Positions 18,204 to 27,343 of a stretch of DNA of 64,000 nt are shown in pieces. The notes under the pieces are model-generated. The model was not told the DNA's origin, did not search any database, and worked only from the letters and a program-made list of their open reading frames with translations. The first letter of the stretch is position 1, and each line of letters starts with the position of its first letter. Origin of the DNA: Martelella radicis (GTDB lineage Bacteria; Pseudomonadota; Alphaproteobacteria; Rhizobiales; Rhizobiaceae); contig NZ_JACIDZ010000002.1 in NCBI RefSeq assembly GCF_014196625.1, positions 62,001 through 126,000 on the forward strand, written 5' to 3'. Position numbers and translations under genes: made by a program.

Positions 18204-19088
18204 TCAGCTCCTCTTGTCGCCGGCGTAGTAGACCCAGTGGCGCGATGACCAGAAGGCGATCAGCGTCAGGACCATGATGATGGCGAACATGACCCAGGCA
18301 ATGGCCGAGGCATATCCCATGCGGAAGTTCTTGAAGGCCTCGTCATAGATGTAGAGCGGCAGCAGGTAGGTCGATTTCAGCGGGCCGCCATCGGTGATGA
18401 TGTAGGGACCGTTGAATTCCTGGAAGGCCTGGACCGTTTGCATGATGAGGTTGAAGAAGATCACCGGCGTGATCAGCGGCAGGGTGATGAAGAAGAAGGT
18501 CTTCCACTTGCCGGCGCCGTCAATGGCGGCAGCCTCGTAGAGCGAGTTGTCGACGCTCTGAAGGGCGGCGAGGAAGATCACCATCGCCGAACCGAACTGC
18601 CACAGACGCAGCAGCGTGATCGTGAACAGCGCGTTGTTGGGATCGCCGAACCAGTTGACGCCCTGAAGGCCGATGCTTTCCAGCATCATGTTGATCAGGC
18701 CGACATCGGCAAAGAGATAGCGCCACAGCACCGCGATCGCGACCGAACCGCCAAGGATCGACGGCACGTAGAAGGCCGTGCGGAAGAAGTTGATGAACTT
18801 CAGCTTGTAGTTCAGGATCACCGCGATGAACAGCGCGAAGGCGAGCTTCAGCGGCACCGTCGAGAACACGTAGATCAGCGTCACCGACAGCGACTTGTTG
18901 AAGGTGCGGTCATGGGTGAACAGACGGATATAGTTCTTCAGGCCGACGAAATGCGGCGAGCTCATCAGCGAGTAGTCGGTGAAGGACAACACGAATGACG
19001 CAAGAAATGGCACTGCAGTGAAAAGCAGCAGGCCGATGATATATGGGGACAGATAAGCGAGCCCCATGAAACGATTTTCACCGCTCAT
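18204..19088 (-). CDS. Sugar ABC transporter permease 1 (MalF-like)
   Basis: A 294-aa CUT1 permease with six predicted helices. The short cytoplasmic N-terminus is followed by LAYLSPYIIGLLLF. The EAA loop is YEAAAIDGAGKWKTFFFITLPLI (about 184-206). It is the first gene of the minus-strand operon permease 1-permease 2-ATPase-binding protein-GH28/GH105, and is divergent from the AraC regulator, which probably controls it. Confidence 0.93.
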   Translation of the reverse strand: MSGENRFMGLAYLSPYIIGLLLFTAVPFLASFVLSFTDYSLMSSPHFVGLKNYIRLFTHDRTFNKSLSVTLIYVFSTVPLKLAFALFIAVILNYKLKFINFFRTAFYVPSILGGSVAIAVLWRYLFADVGLINMMLESIGLQGVNWFGDPNNALFTITLLRLWQFGSAMVIFLAALQSVDNSLYEAAAIDGAGKWKTFFFITLPLITPVIFFNLIMQTVQAFQEFNGPYIITDGGPLKSTYLLPLYIYDEAFKNFRMGYASAIAWVMFAIIMVLTLIAFWSSRHWVYYAGDKRS

Positions 19089-19412
19089 GACCGCATTCCC
19101 GTTTGTTGGTTCCGGCAGGCGCGACTGACCCGTGGGAGCGCATCGCTACGGCTTGTCCGCCTTCAAGGCGGTGAGCTGAGGGCATGCGTAAAGGCAGCCG
19201 ACCCCGAAGGGCAGCACGGATGTTGTTGTGTTCTGATTTGTGCATGGCGCTAAGGCGCAGGCGAGGGATAAACCCTAGAGGGTCTTGATTTTTCCCATAC
19301 GAGCGACATCCTCCCAGATGTTTCTTGATGCGATACGCCTTTATTTCGGCGTTCCCACTGTTCATAATCATGTTTGGCCACAAATTTGGAATAGAGGGTT
19401 TCGGACAAAAGG
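19089..19412. promoter_or_regulatory. Divergent control region, pectin ABC operon / AraC regulator
   Basis: A 324-bp gap without a credible gene. It separates the ABC operon (minus) from the AraC gene (plus) and must carry both promoters. Visible: a 15-bp palindrome with 7-bp arms around one base (19157-19171) and an AT-rich stretch from about 19320 to 19400. No clean promoter pair or direct repeats typical of AraC sites could be fixed by eye. Confidence 0.5.
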
Positions 19413-20330
19413 ATGGATAAAATCGAAGGTGGGGTTCTTGACGGTCTTGCGGTTAACGCCCTCAATCTGACGCTGACCCGTTCGACCATCAGAATGCTGC
19501 ACACCTCGACCTGGACGGCCGACAAGGTCAACAAGGTGCATGACCTCGTCATCTGCCTGACGGGCAGGGCCGAATACGAGGTCGCCGGCGAGACCTTCGA
19601 GATGAAACCGGGCCGGGCCATGCTGATTCCGGCCGGAGAACGCTTCATCGGGCGCTCGACATCCGACGAGCTCTATACCGGCGTGGCCCAGCATTTCCGG
19701 GCCGAGGTCTTCGGCCGCATGGACCTGTTCGAACAGATGGACTGCCGGCTCTGGGTCGACTTCCCGCGATGGGAGATGATCGCACCGCTTGCCCGCCACT
19801 ATCGCGAGACCGCGCCGCTGTCGTCCACCACCTTTGCCCAGCACCACATCTTCATGGTGCTGCTGATCGAGTTCGTCGAAGCCGCCTTCATTCGCTGGCG
19901 GCCGCAGCAGGATGTCGCCGTCAACAACCCGGACAGCCTGTCGCTTTCGGTCATGGTCGCCGCATCGCAGATCGCCGCCGACCCCTTGAGCCCGGACACG
20001 GTGGACCGCGTGCTTGGCTCGATCCCCTATAACCAGGATTATTTCCGCCGCGAGTTCAAGAAACAGGTCGGGCTCACGCCGCCGAAATATCAGGAGTTCA
20101 AGAGGATGGAGCGAGCGATGGCGCTGCTGGCCAGCGGCCAGACCGTGAAACAGGCCTCCGCCTTTGTCGGCTATGACGACAGCTATTATTTTTCGCGGAT
20201 GTTCAAGCGCTATATCGGCGTCAGTCCGGCCGGCTACAAGATGCTGAACAAGCGCCACCAGGAAGGCGCCTTTCCCCGGCGCGAGGAAGACGGCATGGCC
20301 GTCTTCCCCCTGTTGCGCCAGGCGGAGTGA
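19413..20330 (+). CDS. AraC-family transcriptional regulator
   Basis: A 305-aa activator-type regulator. The N-terminal half is a cupin ligand-binding domain (LVICLTGRAEYEVAGETF with PGRAMLIPAGERF, residues about 45-80). The C-terminal region from about 175 has two helix-turn-helix units, including DYFRREFKKQVGLTPPKYQE and DDSYYFSRMFKRYIGVSPAGY, the AraC signature. Divergent orientation suggests it senses a pectin-derived sugar and activates the ABC/GH28-GH105 operon. Convergent with kdgK after a 3-bp gap. Effector unknown. Confidence 0.93.
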   Translation: MDKIEGGVLDGLAVNALNLTLTRSTIRMLHTSTWTADKVNKVHDLVICLTGRAEYEVAGETFEMKPGRAMLIPAGERFIGRSTSDELYTGVAQHFRAEVFGRMDLFEQMDCRLWVDFPRWEMIAPLARHYRETAPLSSTTFAQHHIFMVLLIEFVEAAFIRWRPQQDVAVNNPDSLSLSVMVAASQIAADPLSPDTVDRVLGSIPYNQDYFRREFKKQVGLTPPKYQEFKRMERAMALLASGQTVKQASAFVGYDDSYYFSRMFKRYIGVSPAGYKMLNKRHQEGAFPRREEDGMAVFPLLRQAE

Positions 20331-20333
20331 GCG

Positions 20334-21242
20334 TCAGACGGCCACCAGCGCGCCGCGCGCGCCGATCACCCGGGCCGAAAGCGCCGACCCCTGTTCCAGC
20401 GCCTCGACCAGCGGAGCGCCGGTCATCAGCGCGGCGATCAGTCCGGCATTGAAACTGTCGCCGGCCGCCGTCGTGTCCACGACGTTTTCCGAGGGCGTCG
20501 GCTTGAAGGTCACCGGACCGTCCGTCTCGTCCTCGGCATGGATCGTGTCGGGTCCGTTCTTGACGATCACGGTCTTCACGCCCGCGGCCCGGTACCTGGC
20601 GATCGTCGCCTCAGGGTTTTCATCGCCGAACACCGCGCCGTCCTCGTCGAAGGAGGGCAGGACGATGTCGCTGACGGCGGCCGCCTTCATGATCGTCTCC
20701 GCCATGACCTCGCGCGAGGGCCAGAGCCGGGCGCGCATGTTCGGATCGAAGGCGATGACCGTTCCCGCCGCGCGCGCTTCCGCCAGGAGGTCGAACAGGG
20801 TCTGGCGATGTTCTTCATTGACCACGGCCATGGTGATGCCGGAGAACAGCACGAGCCCCCTGCCCTTCAGCGCGGCGGATAGGACGTCCGGATCCTCGGC
20901 CAGAAGCTTTGCCGCCGACTGGCCGCGCCAGTAGGAAAAGCTGCGCTCGCCATTCTTCAGCGCGATCATGTAAAGCCCGACGGTGCGCTCGTCGATGCGA
21001 CGGACAGATGAGGTGCCGACGCCGGCCTTCTCCATGAAGGTCAGCATCTCGTCTGAGACCGTGTCGGTTCCCGCGCCGGTGAAATAATCGACGGTGAAGT
21101 CATCGGGCAAGGTGCGGGCGAGGTACCAGGCGGAATTGAAGGTGTCGCCGGCAAAGCCGCGCGTATAGGCGCCGTCTTCGCGCGGGGCCATTTCGACCAT
21201 GCATTCGCCGACACACAAAATGTTCTTGGGCAGGTTTTTCAT
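20334..21242 (-). CDS. kdgK: 2-dehydro-3-deoxygluconate kinase
   Basis: A 302-aa PfkB-family kinase that phosphorylates KDG to KDPG, the merging step of both uronate branches in this island. Seen: N-terminal GECMVEMAPRED, the substrate loop, and the PfkB signature DTTAAGDSFNAGL near residue 255 with catalytic Asp and anion hole. PfkB kinases are hard to separate by eye, but the coupling with a uronate GntR regulator (4-bp ATGA overlap) and the neighbouring uxaC, kduI, kduD and uxaA support KdgK. The KDPG aldolase is not in the window. Confidence 0.88.
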   Translation of the reverse strand: MKNLPKNILCVGECMVEMAPREDGAYTRGFAGDTFNSAWYLARTLPDDFTVDYFTGAGTDTVSDEMLTFMEKAGVGTSSVRRIDERTVGLYMIALKNGERSFSYWRGQSAAKLLAEDPDVLSAALKGRGLVLFSGITMAVVNEEHRQTLFDLLAEARAAGTVIAFDPNMRARLWPSREVMAETIMKAAAVSDIVLPSFDEDGAVFGDENPEATIARYRAAGVKTVIVKNGPDTIHAEDETDGPVTFKPTPSENVVDTTAAGDSFNAGLIAALMTGAPLVEALEQGSALSARVIGARGALVAV

Positions 21243-21940
21243 TCGTCTTCCGTTTCGAAAAAGGCGGGATGCGAGACATTGATACGCTCGACGATCTTGG
21301 CAATTTGCGACAGGTGGCTCTTCATGGCGGCAACAGCCGCCCCAACGTCATGCACCTCTATCGCGTCAAGTATCCCGGCATGTTCGTGAAGCGCGCTTTC
21401 GGCGCCGAAGGACAGGCTGAGATACCGCACGCGATCCATATGCGCCTTGTGGTCGCGGATCAATGTCCAGGCATCGCCATGACCGGAAAGTTCGCAGATC
21501 TGCTTGTGGAACTCATCGTCAAGGGCGTGAAAGCCGGTCTTGTTCCCGGCCCGGACAGCGGCTTCCTGCGCGGCAATGTTATTCCGCAGGATATCGGCAT
21601 CCTCCTTCGTGCAGCACCGCGCGGCGGCTTCCGCCGTCGCCAGTTCAAGTGCGCTGCGAATGAAATGGGCCTGCATCACCGCCTGCCTGGAAATGTGGGT
21701 CACAAGCGTCGCACGCTGCGGGCGGATGAGCAGGAAGCCCTGCTGCGACAGCCGGTAAAAGGCATCGCGCACGGGCTGGCGCGAGACGCCGAGAACGCGC
21801 GCGACTTCCACTTCCGAGAGCTTGGAGCCCGGCGGCAGTTCATTCTCGATGACCTGACGATAAAGGTGATCATAGACCAGATCGGTCACGGTCGGCTGGC
21901 GGGCCTGTTCAAGCGCCCCGATTTTTAATTTCCCGACCAT
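21239..21940 (-). CDS. GntR-family regulator, FCD/FadR subgroup
   Basis: A 233-aa repressor-type regulator. The winged helix is at residues 20-85 (SKLSEVEVARVLGVSRQPVR with DAFYRLSQQGFLLIRPQ). The all-helical FCD effector domain at about 95-220 includes Asp and His ligands (DDEFHKQI, RDHKAHM, EHAGILDAI) typical of metal-assisted sugar-acid binding. GGGAGG lies 5 nt before ATG. It is divergent from uxaC and co-transcribed with kdgK; likely effectors are uronates or KDG-type intermediates. A palindrome on the uxaC promoter is its probable site. Confidence 0.9.
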   Translation of the reverse strand: MVGKLKIGALEQARQPTVTDLVYDHLYRQVIENELPPGSKLSEVEVARVLGVSRQPVRDAFYRLSQQGFLLIRPQRATLVTHISRQAVMQAHFIRSALELATAEAAARCCTKEDADILRNNIAAQEAAVRAGNKTGFHALDDEFHKQICELSGHGDAWTLIRDHKAHMDRVRYLSLSFGAESALHEHAGILDAIEVHDVGAAVAAMKSHLSQIAKIVERINVSHPAFFETEDE

Positions 21941-21952
21941 TCATTCCTCCCA

Positions 21953-21982
21953 TTGACAGGTTTCGCATACTAACATATTAGT
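21953..21982 (+). promoter_or_regulatory. uxaC promoter with overlapping GntR-type operator
   Basis: TTGACA (21953-21958), 17-bp spacer, TATTAG (21976-21981) form a sigma70-like promoter 65 bp before uxaC. An inverted repeat ACTAA-CATA-TTAGT (21969-21982) covers the -10. This is consistent with repression by the divergent GntR protein. Promoter and site are by inspection only. Confidence 0.55.
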
Positions 21983-22046
21983 TTTCGTAAGAAATGCAAT
22001 CGCGCATTTCGACCATACAAAAAAACCCGATGCGGGAGGCTATGAC

Positions 22047-23450
22047 ATGCTCAACAAGGACCGGCTTTTTCCGACCGAACCGAAGACGCGGGACCTGGCG
22101 CGCGCGCTTTACAACGAAATCAGCACGCTCCCGATTGTCAGCCCGCACGGCCACACCGACCCCCGCTGGTACGCCGAGAACGAGCCCTTCCCGGATCCGG
22201 CAAAACTGTTCGTGGTTCCCGACCACTATGTCTTCCGCATGCTCTGCTCGCAAGGCGTGAAGCTGACCGATCTCGGCGTGCCGCGCGTCGACGGCGGCGA
22301 GACGGAAACCGACAGCCGCAAGATCTGGCGCCTCTTCGCCGAAAACTTCTACCTGCTGCGCGGCACGCCAAGCCGGGGCTGGCTGGAGCACTCCTTCGAG
22401 CATGTCTTCGGTCTTACAAAGCGCTTCGGTCCCGAGACGGCGGATGAGTTCTACGACCATATCGACGAATGCCTGCAGAAGCCGGAATTCCGCCCGCGCG
22501 CCCTGTTCGAACGCTTCAACATCGAAGTGATCGCGACCACGGAAAGCCCGCTTGATGATCTCAAATGGCACGCGATGATCAAGGATTCCGGCTGGACCGG
22601 CGGCAAGGTCGTCACCGCCTATCGTCCGGACCCGGTTGTCGACCCCGACTTCGAAGGCTTTGCCGAGAATATCGAGAAGTTCGGCGAACTGACCGGCCTC
22701 GACACCACCAATTACGACAACTATCTCGAAGCCCATCGCGTCCGCCGCGCCTTCTTCAAGAAGTTCGGCGCCACTTCGACCGACCACGGCCACCCCACGG
22801 CCCGCACCGAGGACCTGCCGAAGGCTGAAGCCGCCGCCCTATTCGCCAAGGCGCTGAAGGGCGAATGCACGGCCGAGGAAGCCGATGCCTTCCGCGGCCA
22901 CATGCTGACCGAAATGGCCCGCATGAGTGTTGATGACGGCCTGGTGCTTCAGATCCACCCGGGCTCGACCCGCAACCATTCGGCTGAAGTCATGGCCCGC
23001 CACGGTCGCGACAAGGGCTTCGATATCCCCTCGCAGACCAATTACGTCGAGGCGCTGCGTCCGCTTCTGAATGCTGTAGGCATGGAGCCGGACCTGACCA
23101 TCGTCCTGTTCACGCTCGACGAGACCGCCTATTCGCGCGAACTGGCTCCGCTTGCCGGCGTCTATCCCGCGCTCCGTCTCGGCCCGGCATGGTGGTTCCA
23201 CGACAGCCCCGAGGGCATGCGCCGCTACCGTGAAATGGTCACGGAAACGGCAGGCTTCTACAATACAGTCGGCTTCAACGACGACACGCGTGCATTCTGC
23301 TCGATCCCCGCACGCCATGATGTCGCCCGCCGCGTCGACTGCGCCTTCCTGGCGACCCTCGTCGCCACCGGACGTCTCGATGAAGATGAGGCCCCGGAAG
23401 TCGCGCGCGACTTGACCTACAATCTGGTCAAGCGCGCATACCGGCTGTAG
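22047..23450 (+). CDS. uxaC: Glucuronate/galacturonate isomerase
   Basis: A 467-aa enzyme that converts D-glucuronate to D-fructuronate and D-galacturonate to D-tagaturonate. Length matches E. coli UxaC (470 aa). The N-terminal [11 protein letters not shown] gives the metal-binding HGH. Later come [11 protein letters not shown]-like strand residues, [11 protein letters not shown] with a catalytic His, and [17 protein letters not shown] near the C-terminus, all UxaC-specific. GGGAGG precedes the ATG. It opens the uronate catabolic operon that continues through TRAP transporter, kduI, kduD and the reductase. Confidence 0.96.
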   Translation: MLNKDRLFPTEPKTRDLARALYNEISTLPIVSPHGHTDPRWYAENEPFPDPAKLFVVPDHYVFRMLCSQGVKLTDLGVPRVDGGETETDSRKIWRLFAENFYLLRGTPSRGWLEHSFEHVFGLTKRFGPETADEFYDHIDECLQKPEFRPRALFERFNIEVIATTESPLDDLKWHAMIKDSGWTGGKVVTAYRPDPVVDPDFEGFAENIEKFGELTGLDTTNYDNYLEAHRVRRAFFKKFGATSTDHGHPTARTEDLPKAEAAALFAKALKGECTAEEADAFRGHMLTEMARMSVDDGLVLQIHPGSTRNHSAEVMARHGRDKGFDIPSQTNYVEALRPLLNAVGMEPDLTIVLFTLDETAYSRELAPLAGVYPALRLGPAWWFHDSPEGMRRYREMVTETAGFYNTVGFNDDTRAFCSIPARHDVARRVDCAFLATLVATGRLDEDEAPEVARDLTYNLVKRAYRL

Positions 23451-23482
23451 CCACAGCCATTTTCAAGCAGGGAGAGGACCTT

Positions 23483-24472
23483 ATGAAAAGCTTGAAAGAA
23501 CTGGGAATGGGAATTGCAACTGTCGCGATCGTCGCGGCAGGCGCCGTGTCGGCCAATGCGGCTGAAATGACACTGCGCTCGTCGGACACGCATCCGGCGG
23601 GCTATCCGACGGTGGTTGCCGTCGAATATATGGGAGAGCAGCTCGAAGCGTGCACAAACGGCAAGATCGGCATCGACGTGTACGATTCAGCCCAGCTCGG
23701 CGAGGAAAAAGACACGATCGAACAGGCCCGTTTCGGCGTCATCGACCTTCTGCGCGTGAGCCTCGGACCGTTCAACGGCCTGATCGAGGAAACCCAGATT
23801 CCGTCGCTGCCTTACATCTTCCGCTCCACCGACCATATGCACAATGTCATGGACGGCGAGATCGGCGATGAAATCCTGGCCGCCTTCGAACCCTATGGCC
23901 TTGTCGGCCTCGCCTTCTACGATGGCGGTTCGCGCTCCTTCTACAACCGCGAAAAGCCGATCACCTCGATGGAAGACCTGCAGGGCATGAAGTTCCGCGT
24001 CATGCAGTCCGATATCTTCGTCGACATGGTCAACGCGCTTGGCGCCAACGCCACGCCGATGCCCTATGGCGAGGTCTATTCCTCGATCCAGACCGGCGTT
24101 ATCGACGGCGCTGAAAACAACTGGCCATCCTATGAAAGCTCCAGCCACTACGATGTTGCCCCCTACTACACGCTCGACCAGCACCTCATCGTGCCGGAAG
24201 TGCTGGTGATGTCGAAGGCGACCTGGGACAAGCTTTCGGCGGAAGACCAGAAGTGCGTGCGCGACACCGCCAAGGCTTCGGTCGCCTATCAGCGCGAGAA
24301 ATGGGCTGAACGCGAGGCTGAATCCGAAGCGCTGGTGCGCGAATCGGGCGTCGAGGTCATCACCGACATCGACAAGACGCCGTTCATTGAAGCCATGGTC
24401 CCCGTCTACGAAAAGCATGTCACCAGCGAAAAGCTGAAGGACATGGTCAAGCGGGTTCAGGCCGTCCAGTAA
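23483..24472 (+). CDS. TRAP transporter substrate-binding protein (DctP)
   Basis: A 329-aa periplasmic receptor with a signal peptide ending VSANA-AE near residue 27. The DctP fold is shown by [20 protein letters not shown], an Arg-containing helix [19 protein letters not shown] (the carboxylate-clamping Arg near residue 172) and [15 protein letters not shown]. DctP receptors bind organic acids. Position after uxaC makes free galacturonate or glucuronate the probable ligand. A strong hairpin separates it from dctQ. Confidence 0.93.
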   Translation: MKSLKELGMGIATVAIVAAGAVSANAAEMTLRSSDTHPAGYPTVVAVEYMGEQLEACTNGKIGIDVYDSAQLGEEKDTIEQARFGVIDLLRVSLGPFNGLIEETQIPSLPYIFRSTDHMHNVMDGEIGDEILAAFEPYGLVGLAFYDGGSRSFYNREKPITSMEDLQGMKFRVMQSDIFVDMVNALGANATPMPYGEVYSSIQTGVIDGAENNWPSYESSSHYDVAPYYTLDQHLIVPEVLVMSKATWDKLSAEDQKCVRDTAKASVAYQREKWAEREAESEALVRESGVEVITDIDKTPFIEAMVPVYEKHVTSEKLKDMVKRVQAVQ

Positions 24473-24482
24473 GCACAATCAA

Positions 24483-24510
24483 GAACGCGGCGGCATGCCC
24501 CGCCGCGTTC
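24483..24510 (+). other. Intercistronic hairpin between dctP and dctQ
   Basis: A perfect 10-bp stem (24483-24492 with 24501-24510) around an 8-nt loop, followed only by TCTCCTT. It likely limits read-through into the permease genes or protects the dctP mRNA end, raising the receptor-to-permease ratio. Confidence 0.65.
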
Positions 24511-24532
24511 TCTCCTTGGGGGAGTTGAAAAA

Positions 24533-25060
24533 GTGCAAGAGACAATGAAATCTGTAGCGCAGGTGCTTGGCGTCGTCGCCAGGATCGCGCTTTGGGGGGC
24601 GGCGATCGGACTGACCTTGATGACAGTCTTCATCGCCTGGCAGGTCTTCGGCCGTTACGTATTGAATTCCACACCGATCTGGACCGAACAGACATCCGTG
24701 CTGCTCATGGGCTGGTTCATCTTCCTCGGCGCCGCAGTCGGCATCCGCGAAGGCTACCACCTGAGCTTCGACATTCTCATCCACGTCATTCCGAAGAAGC
24801 TGAAGCTCACCTTCTTCACCATCTCGGATGCCTTCGTCATCGCCTTTTCCGTCGGCATGGTGGTCTACGGCTCGCAGCTCGTCATCGGCACCTGGAGTGC
24901 CACGACGCCTTCACTCGGCATCCCCGGCGGTATCGACTACCTGTCGCTCGTCTGCGGCGGTGTGTTGATGGCCATCTTCTCGCTCGAACGCATCGCGCGG
25001 CGCGCGGCCGGCCTTCCGACGGCCCGGTTCGGCGAAACCGACCTTTTCGACGAGGAGTAG
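24533..25060 (+). CDS. TRAP transporter small permease (DctQ)
   Basis: A 175-aa four-helix membrane protein that bridges receptor and large permease. Characteristic features are FIAWQVFGRYVLNSTPIWTEQ near residue 30-50, the charged loop REGYHLSFDIL and the third helix. The start is GTG 24533: GGGGGAG lies 8 nt upstream, whereas the next ATG (24545) is too far from it. It is followed 4 bp later by dctM. Confidence 0.9.
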   Translation: MQETMKSVAQVLGVVARIALWGAAIGLTLMTVFIAWQVFGRYVLNSTPIWTEQTSVLLMGWFIFLGAAVGIREGYHLSFDILIHVIPKKLKLTFFTISDAFVIAFSVGMVVYGSQLVIGTWSATTPSLGIPGGIDYLSLVCGGVLMAIFSLERIARRAAGLPTARFGETDLFDEE

Positions 25061-25064
25061 GATC

Positions 25065-26345
25065 ATGGAACTTATCGTCCTTTTCGGAACCTTCGTCGTC
25101 CTGCTTTTCATCGGAACGCCGGTCGCCTTCTGCCTCGGCATTTCGTCCTTCGCGACCATCCTTTACCTCGGCCTGCCGCCGCTCGTCGTCTTCCAGCGCC
25201 TGAATTCCGGCGTCTCGGTCTTCGCGTTGATGGCGATCCCGTTCTTCATCTATGCGGGCGAGATCATGGTGCGCGGCGGCATTGCCCGTCGGCTCGTGGC
25301 GCTTGCCGGTGCTGCCGTCGGCCATTTCCGCGGCGGCCTCGGCCAGGTCAACATCGCGGCCTCCGTTCTCTTCGGCGGTATTTCCGGCTCGGCCGCGGCC
25401 GACGCGTCTGCCATTGGCGGCCTGATGGTGCCGCAGATGAAGGAACGCGGCTATGACGCCGACTATGCGGTGAACATCACCGTCACCGCCGCCATGATCG
25501 CGCTGATGCTGCCGCCGTCCCACAACCTGATCATCTATTCGATCGCCGGCGGCGGACGCATCTCGATCGCCGACCTGTTCACGGCCGGCATCATTCCGGG
25601 CATCGTTCTGGCGCTGTCGCTGATGGTCGCCGCCTATCTGGTCGCCAAGAAACGCGGCTATCCGACCGAGGAATTCCCCGGTGCGAAGATGGCGTTCGCG
25701 CTGTTTCTTGACGCCATTCCCGGCCTGATCCTGATCGCGATCATCTTCGGCGGCGTCCGCTCGGGCATCTTCACTGCCTCGGAAAGCTCCAACATCGCCG
25801 TTGTCTATGCGCTGCTCTGCACGCTGTTCCTCTACAAGACGATGGACTTCAAGACCTTTGTCGACGTCACCGTCGGCGCGGTCAAGACGACGGCCATGGT
25901 GCTTCTGGTGATCGGTTCGGCCGCCTGCTTCGGCTGGCTGTTGGCTTATCTTCGGGTCCCCGCCAACATCGTTGCCTTCATGCAGACGATTTCGGAAAAC
26001 CCGATCGTGATCATGCTGCTGATCAATGTGGCGCTCCTGATCCTCGGAACCTTCATGGACATGTCGCCGTTGATCGTCATCACCACGCCGATCTTCCTGC
26101 CGGTCGCCACCGCCTTTGGCGTCGATCCGGTGCAGTTCGGCGTGATCATGATCCTGAACCTCGGCATCGGGCTCTGCACGCCGCCCGTGGGTTCGGTTCT
26201 CTTCGTCGGCTGCGCCGTCGGCAAGATCCCGGTCACGCAGGCCATCAGAACCATCTGGCCGTTCTATTTCGCGGCCGTCTTCACCCTTCTCCTGGTAACC
26301 TACATCCCGGCACTCACGCTCTTCCTGCCGTCGCTGTTCCACTAG
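25065..26345 (+). CDS. TRAP transporter large permease (DctM)
   Basis: A 426-aa, roughly 12-helix sodium-coupled permease. DctM landmarks are present: VLFGGISGSAAADASAIGGLMVPQM in parts (scoop motif near residue 105), MLPPSHNLIIYS and the C-terminal GLCTPPVGSVLFVGCAVGK. It completes a DctPQM system for acidic sugars, parallel to the ABC importer that handles oligomers. The next gene, kduI, begins 176 bp later. Confidence 0.94.
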   Translation: MELIVLFGTFVVLLFIGTPVAFCLGISSFATILYLGLPPLVVFQRLNSGVSVFALMAIPFFIYAGEIMVRGGIARRLVALAGAAVGHFRGGLGQVNIAASVLFGGISGSAAADASAIGGLMVPQMKERGYDADYAVNITVTAAMIALMLPPSHNLIIYSIAGGGRISIADLFTAGIIPGIVLALSLMVAAYLVAKKRGYPTEEFPGAKMAFALFLDAIPGLILIAIIFGGVRSGIFTASESSNIAVVYALLCTLFLYKTMDFKTFVDVTVGAVKTTAMVLLVIGSAACFGWLLAYLRVPANIVAFMQTISENPIVIMLLINVALLILGTFMDMSPLIVITTPIFLPVATAFGVDPVQFGVIMILNLGIGLCTPPVGSVLFVGCAVGKIPVTQAIRTIWPFYFAAVFTLLLVTYIPALTLFLPSLFH

Positions 26346-26374
26346 GAGTGAAGTTTGACCGGCAAGCCGGTCCG

Positions 26375-26500
26375 GAAAATGCCTCTCGCCGAAACCGGCG
26401 GGGGGCTCCAAACCTGGTCAAGGCCTTGAACCCAAAGCTGTTGGAGGCACTCGCGGTTCATGGCGACCAAGGCTTCACGTCCCAAGCGTGAGGCATTTTC
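26375..26500. repeat. Long-range inverted repeat between dctM and kduI
   Basis: GAAAATGCCTC (26375-26385) is exactly reverse-complementary to GAGGCATTTTC (26490-26500), extending to 14 of 15 positions. Between them lie a 12-bp palindrome TCAAGGCCTTGA (26418-26429) and other partial complementarities. Just outside is GACCGGC/GCCGGTC (26357-26372). The 176-bp gap has no gene; it may form a folded leader or be a small non-autonomous repeat. Confidence 0.5.
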
Positions 26501-26521
26501 AATCAAGTGAAGGAGACAACT

Positions 26522-27343
26522 ATGCTGAATATCGAAATTCGCCACGCGATCGATCCGGTCACGGCGAGCACATTCGACACGAGCGAACTGCGCGAGCATT
26601 TCCAGACAAGCAATCTGTTCGTCCCCGGAGAAATCAACCTCATCTACACCCATTACGATCGCATGATCGTCGGCGGCGCGTGCCCGGCTGATGGCCCGCT
26701 GGAGCTCGATCACGTTGCGCCCTGCGGCACGGATTCGATCCTCGACCGTCGCGAAATGACGATCGTGAAGCTCGGCGGCCCGGGCAAGGTCACCTGCGAT
26801 GCCGAATATGACATGGTCCATGGCGACATGCTCTATCTCGGCATGGGCGCCGGCAAGATCACCTTTTCGGGCGAAGGCCGTTTCTACATTCTCTCGGCCC
26901 CCGCGCACCAGACCTACCCCTCGCGCCTGATCAAGATTGCCGAAGCTGCGAATGTGACGCTGGGCGCTGCAGAGAACTGCAACGAGCGCACGATCTACCA
27001 GTTCGTCCATCCGGACGTGATGAAGTCCTGCCAGCTCGTCGTCGGCATGACCAAGCTGCAGAAGGGCTCGATCTGGAACACCATGCCGGCCCACGTTCAC
27101 GACCGCCGTATGGAAGCCTATCTCTATATCGACCTCGATGAAGAAGCCCGCGTGTTCCACATGATGGGCGAGCCGGATGAAACCCGCCACCTGGTCCTGA
27201 AGAACGAGGAAGGCGCGATCTCGCCGCCCTGGTCGATCCATTGCGGCGCAGGCACGTCCAACTACACCTTCATCTGGGCAATGGCCGGCGACAACGTCAA
27301 CTACAAGGACGTCGAAATGGTATCCATGGAGACGCTCAAGTAA
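26522..27343 (+). CDS. kduI: 5-dehydro-4-deoxy-D-glucuronate isomerase
   Basis: A 273-aa cupin isomerase that turns 5-keto-4-deoxyuronate, the spontaneous product of unsaturated galacturonate, into 3-deoxy-D-glycero-2,5-hexodiulosonate. The zinc ligands H191, H193 and E198 (PAHVHDRRMEAY) and H240 (WSIHCGAG) are intact. Length matches E. coli KduI (278). AAGGAG precedes ATG 26522. It overlaps kduD by one base and supplies the branch needed by the GH105 domain encoded at 12.2-14.8 kb. Confidence 0.96.
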   Translation: MLNIEIRHAIDPVTASTFDTSELREHFQTSNLFVPGEINLIYTHYDRMIVGGACPADGPLELDHVAPCGTDSILDRREMTIVKLGGPGKVTCDAEYDMVHGDMLYLGMGAGKITFSGEGRFYILSAPAHQTYPSRLIKIAEAANVTLGAAENCNERTIYQFVHPDVMKSCQLVVGMTKLQKGSIWNTMPAHVHDRRMEAYLYIDLDEEARVFHMMGEPDETRHLVLKNEEGAISPPWSIHCGAGTSNYTFIWAMAGDNVNYKDVEMVSMETLK

